Shown here piece after piece: positions 5,031 through 6,996 of a stretch of DNA of 6,996 nt. The stretch comes from Candidatus Microgenomates bacterium. GTDB lineage: Bacteria; Patescibacteriota; Microgenomatia; UBA1406; GWC2-37-13. Position numbers and translations under genes: made by a program. Within the stretch, counting starts at the first letter, position 1. Every line of letters begins with the position of its first letter. The notes beneath the pieces are model-generated. The model did no database searches. It saw only the letters and a program-made list of their open reading frames with translations, and was not told the origin of the DNA. The DNA lies in contig WFWI01000128.1 of NCBI GenBank assembly GCA_015491205.1, positions 1 through 6,996 on the forward strand. The letters run 5' to 3'.

Positions 5031-6362
5031 TCAATTAGAAATTAGGATTTTTCTTATCGCTTCCATTCCTTTCCAGAAACTCTCTTCATCAAAATTCTCA
5101 TTTGGTGCATGAATGTTGTCGTCAGGCAAGGTAAAACCGGTTAGAACAATAGGCTTTTTAAAGAGGCGTTGTAAAATTTCAGCTGCTGGAATTGTGCCGC
5201 CGGAGCGGTTGTAAACAGGCTCTTTTCCAAAAACATCTTTTAGTGCTTTAGCAGTTCTTTTAACCCATGGGTTTTCTATACTGGTGTAAAAAGGCGCAGC
5301 TGAGTCATATTTTTTAATCTCCCATTTTACACCTTTTGGCATATGTTTTTTAATAAAACTTTCTATAAGCTTTACGATTTTCTCTGGATTTTGATGCTCA
5401 ACCAAGCGACAAGAAAATTTGGCTATAGCCCTTCTTGGAATAATGGTTTTTGTTCCCTCGCCTGTAAAGCCTGAGACTATTCCATTAATATCAAGCGAAG
5501 GATAAGTTTTGCTGGTAAGGGAGGGGTTTTGTTTATCAAGCGAGACCAAGCTGTAAACACCTGCCTCAGCTTTTTCTTCTTTATCAGACTTTTTGATTTT
5601 CAAAAGAAGCTCTCGTTCTAGTTTTGTTAATTTTCTTACATCCTTGTAAAAACCTGGAATTAAGACCTTGTTTGTTTTGGCATCCTTCATCTTGGCAAGA
5701 ATCTCGCACAAAAGATTGGCTGGGTTTATGACTCTGTTGCCATAAACTCCAGAGTGAAGATCCCTCTTCCCTACTTCAACCTCAAGCTCAAAATAAACAA
5801 GGCCTCGCAAGCCATAAAAAATTTGAGGCACACCTTTTTTGTGCATTCCTACATCTGTTAAAAAGAAAACATCAACATCTTTAAGCTCGCTTTTTAAGCT
5901 TTTAACATAGCTTTCAAAATTTGGGCTACCAAGCTCTTCCTCGCCTTCCAAAAGAAAGATCAGGTTTGAGCGCAAAAGATCATTTTTAATAAGCTCTTCT
6001 GCCGCAAAGAGATTTATTGTAATATGCCCTTTATTATCAGCCACTCCCCTACCCCAAAATTTTCCATTTTTTACAACAAGCTCAAAAGGAGAAGTTTCCC
6101 ACTCTTCAACCGGGTCCTCAGGTTGCACATCATAATGCCCATAAAAGGCTAGAGTGTTTTTGGTTGATGATGCTTTGTAGTAAGCAAAAATAAAAGGATG
6201 GGCGTTTTTTCTTTTTAAAATTTTTGTTTTGAACCCTATGGAAGCAAGCTTGGCTTTTAAAAAAGAAGCTGCCTTTTCCATTTCAGATTTTCTTTTGGAA
6301 TCAGAAGAAACAGAAGGGATGGAAATGAAGCGTTTTAAGAAGTTTATAACATCTCTTTTCAT
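5031..6362 (-). CDS. M20-family metallopeptidase (dipeptidase-like)
   Basis: This is a 443-residue zinc-dependent amide hydrolase of the M20 (CNDP / DapE / ArgE / acylase) group, probably a cytoplasmic dipeptidase. Metal and catalytic residues are all visible: His76 and Asp78 in GHYDVQP, bridging Asp109 in GVADNKG, catalytic Glu141 and metal Glu142 in LEGEEELGS, Asp170 in LTDVG, and His418 in DNIHAPNE. The lid/dimerisation domain (about 185-300) carries RDLHSGVYG with His203, which acts across the dimer. Length is normal. The frame is open up to an ATG at 6428, but those 22 extra codons run through a palindrome and the promoter and do not resemble the family. MKRDVINFLKRFISIPSVS at 6362 is a typical N-terminus, and an extended -10 ends 7 bases before it. 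ArgE- or DapE-type activity cannot be excluded, but GHYDVQP and the overall layout favour dipeptidase. Confidence 0.88.
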   Translation of the reverse strand: MKRDVINFLKRFISIPSVSSDSKRKSEMEKAASFLKAKLASIGFKTKILKRKNAHPFIFAYYKASSTKNTLAFYGHYDVQPEDPVEEWETSPFELVVKNGKFWGRGVADNKGHITINLFAAEELIKNDLLRSNLIFLLEGEEELGSPNFESYVKSLKSELKDVDVFFLTDVGMHKKGVPQIFYGLRGLVYFELEVEVGKRDLHSGVYGNRVINPANLLCEILAKMKDAKTNKVLIPGFYKDVRKLTKLERELLLKIKKSDKEEKAEAGVYSLVSLDKQNPSLTSKTYPSLDINGIVSGFTGEGTKTIIPRRAIAKFSCRLVEHQNPEKIVKLIESFIKKHMPKGVKWEIKKYDSAAPFYTSIENPWVKRTAKALKDVFGKEPVYNRSGGTIPAAEILQRLFKKPIVLTGFTLPDDNIHAPNENFDEESFWKGMEAIRKILISN

Positions 6363-6369
6363 ATTTCCT

Positions 6370-6378
6370 ATTATACCA
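6370..6378 (-). promoter_or_regulatory. Extended -10 promoter for the M20 peptidase
   Basis: On the minus strand TGGTATAAT is a perfect extended -10 and ends 7 bases (AGGAAAT) before ATG at 6362. No -35 match exists at 17 bp. Transcription would start at or one base from the ATG; AGGA is only 3 bases from ATG, too close for normal ribosome binding. This site decides the start codon choice for the peptidase. Confidence 0.6.
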
Positions 6379-6398
6379 CCTCGAATACATCCAGGTTC

Positions 6399-6417
6399 GT
6401 ACACCCCCGGGGTGTAC
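6399..6417. repeat. Perfect 9-1-9 palindrome upstream of the M20 promoter
   Basis: GTACACCCC and GGGGTGTAC flank a single C. It lies 21 bp upstream of the extended -10, around -36 to -54 of the M20 promoter, where an activator or repressor might bind. It may instead be one of the short intergenic palindromes. It is the most exact dyad in the window; the factor is unknown. Confidence 0.55.
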
Positions 6418-6446
6418 AAAAAATGCAAAAATCATTACTCTACGGA

Positions 6447-6499
6447 GCCATACAACAATCCGCATTTAACCTTCGAGGTTAAACGCGGGGTGTTATGGC
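6447..6499 (-). repeat. Long hairpin between the Idi-like gene and the M20 gene
   Basis: The core 6460-6472 pairs with 6476-6488: 13 bp that is unbroken as minus-strand RNA (one G-U) but has an A-C mismatch as plus-strand RNA. AACA/TGTT and GCCAT/ATGGC extend it outward with small bulges to 53 nt. It lies downstream of the Idi-like stop on the same strand. Only scattered T follow, so it may protect the 3' end or end transcription weakly, or be a mobile palindromic repeat. Confidence 0.55.
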
Positions 6500-6528
6500 G
6501 CGCTGGAGAAGAACTATTTTGCAATTTT

Positions 6529-6996
6529 TTATAATTTTTCAAAAATTTTCTTCTTTAGGGCAGCTTTTATCCAGGGAGCAAGGAGAGCTCTTGGAATAGG
6601 ATAAAAATCGCCTTTTTTGATCCTATCCTTTTTAATCATTGTTAGTCCATAAGCAAAATCAGGGTTTATTTTAGGGATTTGGTTTAAAGATAGTTTATAA
6701 AAATAGTCTATTTCGTTTTCTATCAAGCCATTTTTGTCTTTTGAGCAATATTTAACTTTTCCCAAAAAAGCAATTTTTAGATCTTTTTTTAGTTGTGCCT
6801 TCCACTCTCGCTCTAAACTTTCCTTGATACTGGCAATGTCATCCACCAGTTTGTTATTCTTGTAATACGGGTGGGAAGAGAAGGAAAGGTCAAAGACTCC
6901 GTCAAAAACAGGATGTTTTCTAAATTGTAAAATAACATAGGCTTTGTAGAGGATAACTGCAGTAAAGCCTCTGTGCAAAAGGCCTTTTTTGTGAAC
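6529..6996 (-). CDS. Nudix protein of the type 1 isopentenyl-diphosphate isomerase family (5' end missing)
   Basis: The frame runs off the right edge; 155 residues and a TAA stop are visible. GLLHRGFTAVIL (5-16) matches the GLLHRAFSVFLF region of type 1 IPP isomerases. SSHP (40-43) matches CSHP, ENEIDYFY (93-100) matches the metal-binding E-x-E segment, and APWIKAAL (140-147) matches the TPW segment near the C-terminus. These enzymes interconvert isopentenyl and dimethylallyl diphosphate. Of the E. coli Idi residues, His32, His69, Glu114, Glu116 and the Trp correspond to His8, His42, Glu93, Glu95 and Trp142 here. However, the catalytic Cys67 position is Ser40, and the Mg-binding Glu87 position appears to be Gln68 (KAQL for the usual ELG). 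Family membership is good; isomerase activity is doubtful. It could be another Nudix hydrolase on an isomerase-like scaffold. A TTG at 6978 is in frame but falls inside the conserved block, so the true start is outside the window. Confidence 0.72.
   Translation of the reverse strand, partial: VHKKGLLHRGFTAVILYKAYVILQFRKHPVFDGVFDLSFSSHPYYKNNKLVDDIASIKESLEREWKAQLKKDLKIAFLGKVKYCSKDKNGLIENEIDYFYKLSLNQIPKINPDFAYGLTMIKKDRIKKGDFYPIPRALLAPWIKAALKKKIFEKL

Noticed and set aside
6229..6534. Plus-strand open frame of 101 codons
   Set aside because: It is antisense to the start of the M20 gene and crosses the promoter, palindrome and hairpin; the product resembles nothing I know and there is no sign of translation.

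Overview
The window looks like a piece of a small, AT-rich genome from the candidate phyla radiation (Patescibacteria), most likely a Microgenomates-type lineage. This is an inference from several traits. Short, divergent housekeeping proteins include a trigger factor without its PPIase domain and a DUF5660-like protein. Two small glucosaminidase-like cell-wall hydrolases are of a kind common in CPR genomes. Shine-Dalgarno motifs are almost absent, with -10 boxes sitting directly against start codons. Intergenic DNA is rich in palindromes and CCAA/TTGG tracts. No mobile-element gene, CRISPR array or rRNA was found.

Layout, left to right. Bases 1-360 hold the 3' part of a class I SAM methyltransferase (FAM173-like). 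Bases 369-983 (+) encode a membrane-anchored or secreted cell-wall hydrolase. Convergent to these is a minus-strand block at 993-3054: a second secreted hydrolase, trigger factor, and the DUF5660-like protein, in that transcription order and only 6 and 16 bp apart. The block starts from a consensus promoter (TTGACA-17-TATACT). Between that promoter and the first start codon lies a 17-bp hairpin followed by seven T. The hairpin resembles an intrinsic terminator and also buries the only AGGA near the start codon. Divergent from it, an extended -10 promoter drives a MiaB/MtaB-family tRNA methylthiotransferase (3338-4660, +). This is followed by tRNA-Val(GAC) at 4750-4823. On the minus strand are an M20 metallopeptidase (start reassigned to 6362) and, running off the right edge, a Nudix protein of the type 1 isopentenyl-diphosphate isomerase family with altered active-site residues.

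The most unusual non-coding content is a family of repeats made of seven-base units beginning CCAA and, inverted, TTGG. They converge on the hexamer AACGTT and occur at 3248-3276, 4631-4730 and 4850-5018. Two of them flank the tRNA gene, and one runs into the 3' end of the methylthiotransferase gene and forms its last codons. A separate set of GC-richer palindromes lies at 4828-4844, 4947-4984, 6399-6417 and 6447-6499.

Functionally the genes fall into translation and RNA modification (trigger factor, methylthiotransferase, tRNA-Val), cell-wall turnover (two hydrolases), peptide use (M20 peptidase) and possibly isoprenoid-related metabolism. They do not form one pathway. The strongest regulatory candidate is the hairpin leader of the hydrolase-trigger factor block. 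I saw no multi-gene defence or biosynthetic system; the novelty here lies in the repeats and the leader.
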